The notes under the pieces: generated by a model
What the model was told of the DNA's origin: nothing
What the model saw: the letters and a program-made list of their open reading frames with translations, nothing else
Database searches by the model: none
Program-made: the position numbers and the translations under genes
From: Epulopiscium sp. Nele67-Bin004
Lineage (GTDB): Bacteria; Bacillota_A; Clostridia; Lachnospirales; Cellulosilyticaceae
Direction of reading: 5' to 3'
NCBI GenBank assembly: GCA_002007315.1
Contig: LNZQ01000198.1
Location: 1 to 17,318, forward strand
DNA length: 17,318 nt
In this document: in pieces, positions 7,618 to 15,485 of the stretch
How positions within the stretch are numbered: the first letter of the stretch is position 1
How the letters are laid out: each line of letters starts with the position of its first letter

Positions 7618-8430
7618 ATGACGTTAGAAAACACAGCAAATGAAATGAGAAAGCTAGTTATTGAAGGGGTGTACAGTGCAAAAAGTGGTCACCCAGGTGG
7701 GTCGTTGTCTATATGTGACATACTTGCCGTACTTTTTTTTGAGGAAATGAACATAGACCCATTGAATGCAAAAGACCCAAATCGTGACAGATTTGTATTA
7801 TCAAAAGGGCACGCAGCACCTGCACTATACGCAGCACTTACTACAAAAGGCTATTTCCCAAAAGCAGATATAAAAACTTTAAGAAAAATTGATAGCTACC
7901 TACAAGGGCATCCTTGTATGAACAAAATTCCAGGTGTTGATATGTCAACTGGTTCACTAGGACAAGGACTTTCAGCAGCAAATGGAATGGCTCTTGTTGG
8001 CAAATATGAAAAAAAAGATTACAGAGTGTACACTTTATGTGGAGATGGTGAAATACAAGAAGGTCAAATTTGGGAAGCAGCTATGACGGCGGCACACTAT
8101 AAACTTGATAACTTAACTGTTTTTGTAGACGTGAACAACTTACAAATTGATGGAACAACAGATGAAGTTATGAGCATTGGGGACGCAGGCAAAAAATTTG
8201 ATGCGTTCGGATTTAATGTTGTGGCGATTGACGGACACAATTTGGACGAAATTAGAGGAGCAATTAAAACTGCAAAAGAAACAAAAGGTAAGCCAACAGC
8301 AGTTATTTGCAAAACAGTTAAAGGAAAAGGAGTATCGTTTATGGAAAATGCCGTTGGTTTCCACGGTGCCGCACCAAACGATGAACAATATAAATTGGCT
8401 ATGGAAGAACTTAACGGGAGGGCTTTATAA
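7618..8430 (+). CDS. Transketolase, N-terminal (pyrophosphate-binding) subunit
   Basis: This is one half of a split transketolase, which moves two-carbon units between sugar phosphates in the non-oxidative pentose-phosphate pathway using thiamine diphosphate. The 270-residue product has the GDG motif at 142-144 (CGDGEIQEGQIWEAA), closing about 28 residues later with VDVNN. These bind the diphosphate through a metal ion. Substrate-side residues appear in SGHPGGSLS and SKGHAAPALYAAL. The end, KGKGVSFMEN...FHGAAP, is typical of the family. The start ATG at 7618 has AGGAGGA at 7604-7610. The stop overlaps the start of the C-terminal subunit gene (TAATG), which couples the two halves. Both are required for an active enzyme. 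Confidence 0.95.
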   Translation: MTLENTANEMRKLVIEGVYSAKSGHPGGSLSICDILAVLFFEEMNIDPLNAKDPNRDRFVLSKGHAAPALYAALTTKGYFPKADIKTLRKIDSYLQGHPCMNKIPGVDMSTGSLGQGLSAANGMALVGKYEKKDYRVYTLCGDGEIQEGQIWEAAMTAAHYKLDNLTVFVDVNNLQIDGTTDEVMSIGDAGKKFDAFGFNVVAIDGHNLDEIRGAIKTAKETKGKPTAVICKTVKGKGVSFMENAVGFHGAAPNDEQYKLAMEELNGRAL

Positions 8431-9347
8431 TGAGTAGTATACCAACTAGAGAAGCATACGGAAAAGCGTTAGTACAATTTGGAGCAACAAAAGAGTTTTT
8501 TGTGCTTGATGCAGACCTTGCAAAAGCAACACAAACTTTTTTGTTTAAAGAAGCTTATCCACAAAGATTTTTTGATATGGGGATAGCTGAGGCAGATATG
8601 ATGACGACAGCAGCAGGTATGGCGTCTTGTGGAAAAAAAGTGTTTGCTAGTTCGTTTGCAATGTTTGCAGCAGGACGTGCATATGAGCAAATTAGAAACT
8701 CTATCGCATATCCAAATTTGCCAGTTGTTATCGGTGCAACACACGGTGGTGTTATGATTGGTGAGGACGGGGCGTCACACCAAGCTATAGAAGATATTTC
8801 GCTTATGAGAGGTATGCCAAATATGACAGTTATTGTTCCATGTGACGCAGAAAGTGTTACGCAAATTGTGGAGCAGTCACTAGAGTTTAAATCTCCTATA
8901 TATTTAAGAACAGGGAGAGGGGCAACGCCTGTTGTGTATACAAATGGCGAAAAAATCACTATCGGAAAAGGTAACATACTACGTGATGGAACAGACTTAA
9001 CGATTATTGCTATTGGAGAGCTTGTTCCAGAGGCACTTAAAGCGGCTGACATTTTGAAAAATGAGGGTGTATCGGTTGCGGTTATTGACATGCACACAGT
9101 TAAACCGATTGATAGAGAACTTGTTTGTGAATATGCTAAAAAGACAAAAAACATTATTACGGCTGAAGACCATAGCATAATTGGTGGACTTGGTTCGGCA
9201 GTTGCTGAAATTCTTGCTGAAACTGGTGATGCAAAACTAAAAAGACTTGGTGTAAATGATGAGTATGGAAAGTCTGGAACAAGAGATGCATTGCAAGAAT
9301 TTTTTAAGCTTAATGCAGCAGGTATTGTTGAACTGTATAGAAAATAA
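8430..9347 (+). CDS. Transketolase, C-terminal (pyrimidine-binding) subunit
   Basis: This second half of the split transketolase, 305 residues, carries the pyrimidine-binding and transketolase C-terminal domains. The catalytic glutamate that activates the cofactor is E54 in DMGIAEADMMTTAAGMAS. THGGVMIGEDGASHQAIEDI is the expected substrate and cofactor loop, and the C-terminal domain follows from about residue 185 (DLTIIAIGELVPEALKAADI), ending in EDHSIIGGLGSAVAE. The start overlaps the upstream stop by one base, with GGGAGG at 8416-8421 inside the preceding gene. The related alternatives, DXP synthase or a pyruvate dehydrogenase beta subunit, fit less well because the partner subunit is clearly transketolase and transaldolase follows. 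Confidence 0.94.
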   Translation: MSSIPTREAYGKALVQFGATKEFFVLDADLAKATQTFLFKEAYPQRFFDMGIAEADMMTTAAGMASCGKKVFASSFAMFAAGRAYEQIRNSIAYPNLPVVIGATHGGVMIGEDGASHQAIEDISLMRGMPNMTVIVPCDAESVTQIVEQSLEFKSPIYLRTGRGATPVVYTNGEKITIGKGNILRDGTDLTIIAIGELVPEALKAADILKNEGVSVAVIDMHTVKPIDRELVCEYAKKTKNIITAEDHSIIGGLGSAVAEILAETGDAKLKRLGVNDEYGKSGTRDALQEFFKLNAAGIVELYRK

Positions 9348-9374
9348 AAAATTGAGAAATTGGGGGAGATAGTT

Positions 9375-10025
9375 ATGAAATTATTTATTGATACGGCAAA
9401 CGTTGGGGATATTCGTAAGGCAAATGATTTAGGGGTTATTTGCGGGGTGACAACCAATCCGTCGCTTATTGCTAAAGAAGGACTAGTTTTTGAGGAAGTT
9501 ATTCAAGAAATTACGACTATAGTTGATGGACCTATTAGTGCAGAAGTTATATCGCTTGAGGCAGACGGCATGGTGCAAGAAGGGGAAGAACTTGCAAAAA
9601 TCCATGACAATATAGTGATAAAATTGCCAATGACTTTGGAGGGCCTTAAAGCTACAAAAGTTTTGAGTTCAAAAGGAATTAAAACAAACGTTACGCTTAT
9701 TTTTTCGGCAACGCAAGCACTTCTTGCAGCACGTGCAGGGGCAACATACGTTAGTCCATTTTTGGGTAGGCTTGATGATATTGGTTCAAACGGCTTGATT
9801 TTAATTCAAGATATCGTTGAGATATTCAATGTGCACGATATTAAATCGGAAATTATTGCGGCAAGCATAAGAAATCCGATACACGTTATCGAGGCGGCAC
9901 GCATAGGGGCACACATTGCAACAATTCCGTACAATGTTATTGAGCAAATGGCAAAGCACCCACTAACAGATGCGGGCATTGAAAGGTTTATTGCAGATTG
10001 GAAAGCGTTTGAAGAAAAACTATAG
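9375..10025 (+). CDS. Transaldolase, short FSA/TalC type
   Basis: This 216-residue class I aldolase of the short transaldolase group moves a dihydroxyacetone unit between sugar phosphates; some members act as fructose-6-phosphate aldolases. The start [17 protein letters not shown] and the [11 protein letters not shown] block are diagnostic. The Schiff-base lysine is K83 in [11 protein letters not shown]. Later blocks also fit: [19 protein letters not shown], then [18 protein letters not shown] took the ATG at 9375, with GGGGGAG at 9362-9368 six bases before it, which gives the normal family length; an upstream TTG would overlap that site. It completes the pentose-phosphate set begun by the two transketolase genes and is closed by a terminator. 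Transaldolase and aldolase activity cannot be told apart by eye. Confidence 0.93.
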   Translation: MKLFIDTANVGDIRKANDLGVICGVTTNPSLIAKEGLVFEEVIQEITTIVDGPISAEVISLEADGMVQEGEELAKIHDNIVIKLPMTLEGLKATKVLSSKGIKTNVTLIFSATQALLAARAGATYVSPFLGRLDDIGSNGLILIQDIVEIFNVHDIKSEIIAASIRNPIHVIEAARIGAHIATIPYNVIEQMAKHPLTDAGIERFIADWKAFEEKL

Positions 10026-10038
10026 ATTTATATTTGAG

Positions 10039-10067
10039 TCAGTCCCTTAGAGGGCTGATTTTTTTTT
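10039..10067 (+). terminator. Terminator of the transketolase-transaldolase operon
   Basis: TCAG-T-CCCT pairs with AGGGCTGA around a TAG loop, with one bulged T, and nine T residues follow at 10059-10067. It lies 14 bases after the transaldolase stop. Confidence 0.85.
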
Positions 10068-10273
10068 GTGGGTTTGATATAATGCTTAAAAGGGGTTAAG
10101 AAAAAATTTCTAAAATATTTTTTATATATAACATATATAATGTGTAGAATGTGTAGTCGAAACACAAAAAACTATCTTTACTCCTATACATATTAGAAAA
10201 TAACGGTAAAATTATGACTCTAATATGTGTAGGGGTATTTTTATGCTCCAAAATAGATAGGAGGTGAAACCAG
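10068..10273 (+). promoter_or_regulatory. Long structured leader of an S-layer-type gene
   Basis: A TATAAT box at 10078-10083 has a weak -35 (CTGATT, 17 bases upstream), followed by about 180 bases of AT-rich leader. The leader ends in TAGGAGGTGA at 10258-10267, nearly the ideal anti-16S match, nine bases from an ATG at 10274. Such a leader suggests a highly expressed gene, as S-layer genes are. The coding sequence behind it is wrecked. Confidence 0.55.
10179..10242 (+). ncRNA. 19-bp hairpin followed by five T in the S-layer leader
   Basis: Bases 10179-10197 pair with 10219-10237 over the full 19 positions, with two G-U pairs and a 21-base loop, and TTTTT follows at 10238-10242. It has the form of an intrinsic terminator or attenuator placed 15 bases before the ribosome binding site. 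It could equally be a stabilising 5' hairpin. I recognise no named riboswitch. Confidence 0.6.
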
Positions 10274-10648
10274 ATGATGAAGATGGTGATTTAACAGACG
10301 ATATTAACATAACTTATAACACTGTTGATACAACAAAGGCGGGGACATACTATGTAACTTATAGTGTAACAGATAGCGATGGGCATACAACCAGCAACTA
10401 GAGTAATAAAAGTTGTTGACCCAACGATAGATGAAGACCCAATTATCTATATCAATAATACAATATTCCAAAATGAGGTAACGGTATACAAAGACAGCAC
10501 ATTCACAGCTCTTGACTATGCAACAGCGTATGATAAAGAAGATGGTGATCTAACAGATGATATCGAAGTAACTGCTAACAATGTTGACACTTCACAAGTT
10601 GGAACGTACTCTTATAAATGCTATAACAAAAGCAACAACTCTAGCTGA
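10264..10648 (+). pseudogene. Broken Ig-like repeat region of an S-layer/surface protein
   Basis: Two bacterial Ig-like repeats (DUF5011-like) are visible but in different frames. The first reads EDGDLTDDINITYNTVDTTK, then AGTYYVTYSVTDSDGHTTS, and hits a stop at about 10397. The second frame continues at about 10390 as ATRVIKVVDPTIDEDPIIYI, then YDKEDGDLTDDIEVTANNVD and TSQVGTYSYK, before degenerating to a stop at 10646-10648. Restoring two bases (GC) at AGC/AACT near 10390 rejoins the two frames smoothly as HTTSATRV. Such repeats are spacer domains in secreted cell-surface proteins. The intact ribosome binding site upstream leads into a different frame that encodes only six codons (MMKMVI). 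The gene is therefore broken in at least three places: at its start, at about 10390 and at about 10615. Confidence 0.7.
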
Positions 10649-10934
10649 AGCAACGACAGAAGCACTTGAAAACTTAGGATTTGACGACGCAAAAGTTATA
10701 ACAAGAGGTGACCTTGCTATGATTTTGGGTACAGCATTCCCAAGCAACGAAGTTCAAACAGTTGCATACACTGACGTATCAAGCGACCTACAAGCATATG
10801 TACAAGCTTGTGCATCAACAGGATTATTAATAGGAAAAAGCGAAACAACTTTTGACACTGTAAGCACGTTACAATATTATGAGCTTGCATGCGTTGCAGA
10901 AAGAATAGCGAAAAACTTTAACACAGCAGAATAA
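10581..10934 (+). pseudogene. SLH-domain C-terminal remnant of the same surface protein
   Basis: The real coding part begins near 10615 in a third frame, as AITKATTLAEATTEALENLG. It continues VITRGDLAMILGTAFPSN, then AYTDVSSDLQAYVQACASTG and LLIGKSETTFDTVSTLQYYE, ending at 10934. That is the S-layer homology pattern: TR-(D/E)-A at the start, a Y/F-x-D-V block, A...G...G and a closing F-P/D-x-x-x-x-x region, with part of the next SLH repeat. SLH domains anchor proteins to pyruvylated wall polymers. The ATG at 10581 lies inside the Ig-like part in a wrong frame and is not a true start. The Ig-like and SLH parts are joined out of frame, so this is most likely the 3' end of one gene from which internal sequence is missing. 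Confidence 0.72.
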
Positions 10935-10940
10935 TACAAC

Positions 10941-10971
10941 GTCCCCTAGGATATCTTAGGGGACATTTTTT
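10941..10971 (+). terminator. Strong terminator after the SLH remnant
   Basis: GTCCCCTAGGAT (10941-10952) pairs with ATCTTAGGGGAC (10953-10964), with one G-U pair near the tip, and ATTTTTT follows. A strong, intact terminator just after the SLH stop supports a real gene end here. Confidence 0.9.
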
Positions 10972-10991
10972 CGGCAAACAAAAAATTTTTC

Positions 10992-11021
10992 TTGCCAATA
11001 TTCTCAAAGTCGTTGTATGAT
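10992..11021 (+). promoter_or_regulatory. Promoter of the HAD phosphatase gene
   Basis: TTGCCA (10992-10997) and TATGAT (11016-11021) are separated by 18 bases, each one mismatch from consensus. AAGGAG at 11045-11050 and the ATG at 11059 follow. Confidence 0.65.
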
Positions 11022-11058
11022 ATATAAGGTATTATTACGAAAAAAAGGAGCAAAATTG

Positions 11059-11922
11059 ATGATTAAAATGTTTGTGTTTGATTTAGATGGAACACTACTA
11101 AAAAAAGACCAAAGCTTTGACGACCACACTGTGGATATGATAAAGGAACTACAAAACGATGGTAAAAAAATAGTAATTGCAACAGGTAGAAACTACACAT
11201 TGTCTTATTATTTGGCAGAACAATATGATATTCAGTGTGATATGATTGTAAACAATGGGCACGAAATTAGATGGCCACAAAATACAGCGTATGTACCTTT
11301 TGACAAAGAAATTTTGTTGAAAGTATTGGCGATATTCAAAAAATATGATATGCATGTAACAGCATATGGTGAAGATGACACTAAATATAGTTTTTATGAC
11401 GAAGACAAGTATTACGATGTGCATATATCTATGTCAGAAAGCATGAGAGGGTATTCTCTCGAAGATAAAAAAGATATACCTCTATTTAGCAGAGAATATT
11501 ATGCTAAAAACCTAATACAAGTTGAGGAGGTAAGCGGTTTTGAAAATATAAACATACTTAAAATTGATTCAAAAAGTTTGGATACTGAGTCAAACAAAAA
11601 ATGTCTTGAGGAGCTTAGAGAAATTTCAAATATAATGATTGCGTCATCATGCGAAGAATATATTGAAGTTATTCAAGATAATGCACATAAAGCAACGGCA
11701 GTGCTTGAGCTTGCAAAATCGTATGGGATAACGCCAGATGAAATTTGTGTGTTTGGAGATGGCGAGAATGATATTGAAATGTTAGGTGCTGTGAAATATT
11801 CGTTTGCTATGGGTAACGCAAAAGACAGCGTAAAGCAAGTTGCAAAATATGTAACAGATGACCATAACAGCCAAGGTGTGTTAAAAGGATTGATGCAACT
11901 TAGGGAAATGGGCGAGATATAA
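11059..11922 (+). CDS. Cof-type HAD-IIB family phosphatase
   Basis: This cytoplasmic HAD-superfamily hydrolase, 287 residues, belongs to the Cof/YidA group that dephosphorylates sugar phosphates, nucleotides or cofactors such as FMN. Motif I is D8-x-D10 (FDLDGTLL), motif II is in IVIATGRN, the motif III lysine is K211 (AHKATAVLELAKSYGI), and motif IV is G-D234-G-E-N-D238 (FGDGENDIEML). The C-terminal VKQVAKYVTDDHNSQGVLKG is typical of the group. A large cap domain lies between residues of about 85 and 190. The start is the ATG at 11059, eight bases after AAGGAG; an upstream in-frame ATG at 11017 would add residues unlike the family and lies before that site. Promoter and repeat boundaries suggest a single-gene unit. 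The substrate is unknown. Confidence 0.92.
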   Translation: MIKMFVFDLDGTLLKKDQSFDDHTVDMIKELQNDGKKIVIATGRNYTLSYYLAEQYDIQCDMIVNNGHEIRWPQNTAYVPFDKEILLKVLAIFKKYDMHVTAYGEDDTKYSFYDEDKYYDVHISMSESMRGYSLEDKKDIPLFSREYYAKNLIQVEEVSGFENINILKIDSKSLDTESNKKCLEELREISNIMIASSCEEYIEVIQDNAHKATAVLELAKSYGITPDEICVFGDGENDIEMLGAVKYSFAMGNAKDSVKQVAKYVTDDHNSQGVLKGLMQLREMGEI

Positions 11923-11929
11923 TCTGTAG

Positions 11930-12021
11930 GGGCGGTCACTGGCCGCCCGCAAAACATATATGGGTGAAAAACATATATGGGGTGCTGCAAAATATATATG
12001 GGTCACTGGCCGCCCGCAAAA
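11930..12021. repeat. GC-rich palindromic repeat element between convergent genes
   Basis: A 21-base direct repeat, GGTCACTGGCCGCCCGC plus AAAA, occurs at 11934-11954 and 12001-12021. Between the copies, ATATATGGG occurs three times with A-rich spacers. In the first copy GGGCGG (11930-11935) pairs with CCGCCC (11943-11948) as a hairpin that may end HAD-gene transcription and, read the other way, that of the ABC-F gene. It stands out sharply from the AT-rich surroundings and has the form of a dispersed REP-like element. Confidence 0.7.
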
Positions 12022-13908
12022 TTACCCGTTTATTTCCTCATTTAATAGCGTCAAATATTCCCAACGTTCCATTTTTTCCATAAGCTGTTCTTCCAGCTCG
12101 TCTTTTTCGTTAGTAAGTTCCTGAAGTTTAGTATAATCACTATTAAATTTAATCATTTCAGTATCAACATTCGCAATTTTATCTTCAAGTTCAGCGATAA
12201 CTTCCTCTATAGTGTCAAACTCACGTTGCTCTTGATACGTAAACTTAGGCTTACGAGCCAACGTAGTTTTAGCTGTTTTAGTCGTTTCTTTTGGAGTATC
12301 AACAACAACCACTTCCTGCTGTCTATGCTGAACAAAATCGGTATAATTACCTATACTATTTTTAACAACGCCAGCCCCTTCAAACACAAATAACCTATCT
12401 GCAATTCTATCAAGAAAATACCTATCGTGCGAAACAGCGATAACAGGCCCGTCAAAATTATCAATGAAATCTTCAAGAATTTGCAACGTCTGAATATCAA
12501 GGTCATTTGTAGGCTCATCAAGCAACAGCACGTTTATATCTTCCATAAGTACACTAAGCAAATACAAGCGACGTTTTTCGCCCCCAGACAACTTGGCGAT
12601 AGGCGTATATTGCATACTGCTAGTAAACAAAAAAGTTTCGAGCATTTTTGATGCGGTCGCAAACGTCCCGTCTTTTCTCTCGATATAAGAGGCTTTCTCT
12701 TTAATAAAGTCAATAACTCGCATACTCTCGTCCAACACGCTTTCTTGCGTATAATAGCCAATTTTAACAGTATCTCCAATTTCGATAGTTCCAGAGTCAG
12801 GCATCATATTTTGCGTAATCATATTAAGTAGCGTTGATTTTCCGATACCGTTATCGCCAACAATACCAATACGCTCATCACGTGTAAATACATAGCTAAA
12901 ATCTTTAAGCAAACACTTGTTGCTTATCGTCTTATTAACGTGCGACATCTCGATAACTTTTTTGCCAAGTCGACTTGTGGCAAGGTCGATAGCAAGTTCG
13001 TCTTTATGATTGTTGTTTAGATTATTTTCCAAGTCGTAAAATCTTTCTTTACGGGCTTTTTGCTTTGTGCGACGTGCTTCAACACCTTTTCGCATCCATT
13101 CAAGTTCTTGCTTATATAGCGATTGCTTTTTGCTCTCAATTTTGGCTTGATTTGCCTCACGCTCTGCTTTAAGTTCAATAAATTTTGAATAGTTGCCGTC
13201 ATATGTGTATAATTTACCCCCGTCAAGTTCAACAATTTTATTCGTAACTCTATCCAGAAAATATCTATCGTGAGTTACCATCATAATAGCACATTTTTTT
13301 GAGGCTAAAATTTCCTCAAGTATAGTAATTGTGTCGTTGTCTAGGTGGTTGGTAGGTTCGTCAAGTATAATTAAGTTGCAAGGTCTAATTAGTGCACCTG
13401 CAATAGCGATTTTTTTCTTTGCCCCACCAGACAATTCTTTTATAGGTTGCAAAAAGTTTGTGATGCCAAGCTTTGTAAGTATCGCTTTTGCTTCGCTTTC
13501 AACTTGCCAAGCTGAGTGTGCATCCATCTGCTCACTAAGGCGAATTAAGTCTTGTTGGAGTTTTTCGTCCATCGGATTTTGGGCGATTAGGGCAAGTGTA
13601 AGCTCATAGCTTTGGAGCACTTTCATAAATGGCGATGTGCCTTTAAATATTTGTTGGATAACAGTGCTTTCGCTGTCAAATTCTTGAGCTTGCGATAGAT
13701 ATTCAACTTCAAGTTGGTTTGAAGTGATGATTTCACCACTATCAGGCGTATCTTGCAGGGCTATTTGTCGTAAAAAGCTTGTTTTGCCCGTTCCATTGAT
13801 ACCGATTAAGCCTATTTTGTCGGTGCTTTCTATAGTAAAGTTGATATCTTTAAAAATGGTTTTGTCACCATAAACTTTTGAAATATTTTGCGTTGATAAT
13901 AATATCAT
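12022..13908 (-). CDS. ABC-F family ATPase (ribosome-associated, Uup/YdiF-like)
   Basis: This soluble protein of 628 residues has two ABC ATPase domains and no membrane segment, the ABC-F layout. These proteins bind the ribosome near the E site and relieve stalled translation or protect against antibiotics. The first domain has GINGTGKT, LSGGAKKK and IILDEPTNHLD. The second has GDNGIGKST, LSGGEKRR and VLLLDEPTNDLD. Between them lies the charged interdomain linker (about 240-310, KQSLYKQELEWMRKG and following), and after the second domain a Lys/Glu-rich coiled coil (about 555-620), as in Uup and YdiF. The start ATG at 13908 is preceded on the minus strand by AAAGGGA. The domain layout points to a housekeeping translation factor over a drug-resistance type, but the sequence does not settle it. 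Confidence 0.92.
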   Translation of the reverse strand: MILLSTQNISKVYGDKTIFKDINFTIESTDKIGLIGINGTGKTSFLRQIALQDTPDSGEIITSNQLEVEYLSQAQEFDSESTVIQQIFKGTSPFMKVLQSYELTLALIAQNPMDEKLQQDLIRLSEQMDAHSAWQVESEAKAILTKLGITNFLQPIKELSGGAKKKIAIAGALIRPCNLIILDEPTNHLDNDTITILEEILASKKCAIMMVTHDRYFLDRVTNKIVELDGGKLYTYDGNYSKFIELKAEREANQAKIESKKQSLYKQELEWMRKGVEARRTKQKARKERFYDLENNLNNNHKDELAIDLATSRLGKKVIEMSHVNKTISNKCLLKDFSYVFTRDERIGIVGDNGIGKSTLLNMITQNMMPDSGTIEIGDTVKIGYYTQESVLDESMRVIDFIKEKASYIERKDGTFATASKMLETFLFTSSMQYTPIAKLSGGEKRRLYLLSVLMEDINVLLLDEPTNDLDIQTLQILEDFIDNFDGPVIAVSHDRYFLDRIADRLFVFEGAGVVKNSIGNYTDFVQHRQQEVVVVDTPKETTKTAKTTLARKPKFTYQEQREFDTIEEVIAELEDKIANVDTEMIKFNSDYTKLQELTNEKDELEEQLMEKMERWEYLTLLNEEING

Positions 13909-13941
13909 AGTTTTATCCCTTTCTATTGTTGGAGTATCTTC

Positions 13942-13970
13942 ATTATAAAATGGAAATCAGCAAAATGCAA
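13942..13970 (-). promoter_or_regulatory. Possible promoter of the ABC-F gene
   Basis: On the minus strand TATAAT (13947-13942) lies 17 bases after TTGCAT (13970-13965). It sits about 35 bases before the ATG. The -35 is a weak match. Confidence 0.5.
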
Positions 13971-14039
13971 ACGGTATCAATCTAATTGTAAATTGCATAA
14001 TATATACTATTTATAAAAATGTTTCAAAGGGGTGATGAG

Positions 14040-15467
14040 ATGGTTTTTAGCAGCTTAGTATTTCTATGGATATTTTTACCTATAGTTTTATTGACTTACT
14101 ATTTAGTAGACACTAAATTTAAAAATTACTGGTTGTTATTTATGAGTTTATTATTTTACGCTTGGGGAGAACCTAAATATATTTTTGTAATGATATTATC
14201 TATTTGCATAAACTATATTTTTGGAATATTAGTAGATAAATCTATGTCCATTAAACAAGCTAAAATTCTAGTTTTTATATGTGTAGCTATCAATCTTTTG
14301 TTTCTTATATATTTTAAATATACCAATTTTATTATTGATAATATATCCCGTCTTATAGGGAGTGACTTCCAATTTAAACAAGTTGCTTTGCCTATTGGCA
14401 TTTCATTTTATACATTTCAAGCTATATCGTATGTAATAGACGTATATAGGGGTAAATATTCTGAACTTGAAGGGGTTACAGTACAGAAAAACTTTTTTAA
14501 TCTAGCACTATACATTTCTTTATTTCCACAACTAATAGCAGGACCGATAATTAAATATAAAGATGTGCAATCACAAATTAATAGTCGTATTTTATCAAAC
14601 CAAAAATTTGCTTATGGAGTTCGTCGTTTTTGTTATGGACTAGGCAAAAAAGTATTGATTTCTAACACTTTAGCAAGTACAGCGGATATAATTTTTAATC
14701 TAAATGCAAATCAAGTTAGTGCATCAATAGCTTGGCTTGGAATTATTTGTTATGCTCTTCAAATTTATTACGATTTTTCGGGATATTCTGATATGGCAAT
14801 AGGTCTAGGAAAAATGTTTGGATTTGATTTTATGGAGAATTTTAACTATCCATATATATCATCTTCTATCCAAGAATTTTGGCGAAGATGGCATATCTCA
14901 CTCTCAACATGGTTTAGAGAGTATTTATATATTCCCTTGGGAGGAAACAGAAAAGGCAAAACTAGAACATATATGAACTTGTTAATAGTATTTTTAGCAA
15001 CGGGAATTTGGCATGGTGCAAGTTGGAATTTTGTAGTGTGGGGGCTAATTCACGGCTTTTTTATTGTAGTTGAAAGAATATGGCTAGGAAAAGCTTTAGC
15101 AAATAACAAATATAAATTTATTAATAGGCTGTATACTTTAGGAGTAATACTAATAAGTTGGGTATTTTTTAGAGCAGCAGGTTTGGGCAAAGCTATAGAA
15201 TATCTTAAAAATATGTTTATGATAACGATAGCACAAGAAGCGAATTCTATTATGTTATATTTAGATAGAGAAGTATCTTTAACTTTGATAGTAGCTATTT
15301 TATTTTGTGGCGTCATTCAATATATTAAACCTAATATTAAAAACTACTTTTATGATGAAACAATAACATATAGAGCCGAATTAATTATACTGCCGATTAT
15401 ATTATTAGCTTGTATCATGTATTTGGTAAGTGGGGCATACAATCCATTTATTTATTTTAGATTTTAG
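14040..15467 (+). CDS. MBOAT-family O-acyltransferase, AlgI-like
   Basis: This integral membrane acyltransferase of 475 residues moves acetyl groups from the cytoplasm across the membrane for O-acetylation of an extracellular polysaccharide, working with a partner of the AlgJ/AlgX/DltD type. The first residues MVFSSLVFLWIFLPIVLLTYYL are diagnostic of AlgI relatives. The MBOAT core shows FWRRWHISLSTWFREYLYIP with H285, and ATGIWHGASWNFVVWGLIHG with the invariant H325. About ten hydrophobic segments are visible. I chose the ATG at 14040 because AGGGG at 14028-14032 lies seven bases upstream and family members start there; an ATG at 14019 would add seven odd residues. The partner gene starts 18 bases downstream, so the two form an operon. 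The polysaccharide is not indicated by any neighbour. Confidence 0.92.
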   Translation: MVFSSLVFLWIFLPIVLLTYYLVDTKFKNYWLLFMSLLFYAWGEPKYIFVMILSICINYIFGILVDKSMSIKQAKILVFICVAINLLFLIYFKYTNFIIDNISRLIGSDFQFKQVALPIGISFYTFQAISYVIDVYRGKYSELEGVTVQKNFFNLALYISLFPQLIAGPIIKYKDVQSQINSRILSNQKFAYGVRRFCYGLGKKVLISNTLASTADIIFNLNANQVSASIAWLGIICYALQIYYDFSGYSDMAIGLGKMFGFDFMENFNYPYISSSIQEFWRRWHISLSTWFREYLYIPLGGNRKGKTRTYMNLLIVFLATGIWHGASWNFVVWGLIHGFFIVVERIWLGKALANNKYKFINRLYTLGVILISWVFFRAAGLGKAIEYLKNMFMITIAQEANSIMLYLDREVSLTLIVAILFCGVIQYIKPNIKNYFYDETITYRAELIILPIILLACIMYLVSGAYNPFIYFRF

Positions 15468-15485
15468 GAAGGAGGTAATATAACT

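Noticed and set aside
8555..9457. 300-codon open frame on the minus strand
   Set aside because: It is antisense to the transketolase C-terminal subunit and transaldolase start. Its Ser/Ile/Pro-rich translation is a codon-bias shadow.
10274..10294. Six-codon open frame MMKMVI behind the strong ribosome binding site, as a leader peptide
   Set aside because: It is better explained as the residual start of the S-layer gene fused out of frame to an Ig-like repeat. No regulatory codon run is present.
13331..13609. 92-codon open frame on the plus strand
   Set aside because: It is a shadow of the ABC-F gene, with no ribosome binding site and no recognisable domain.
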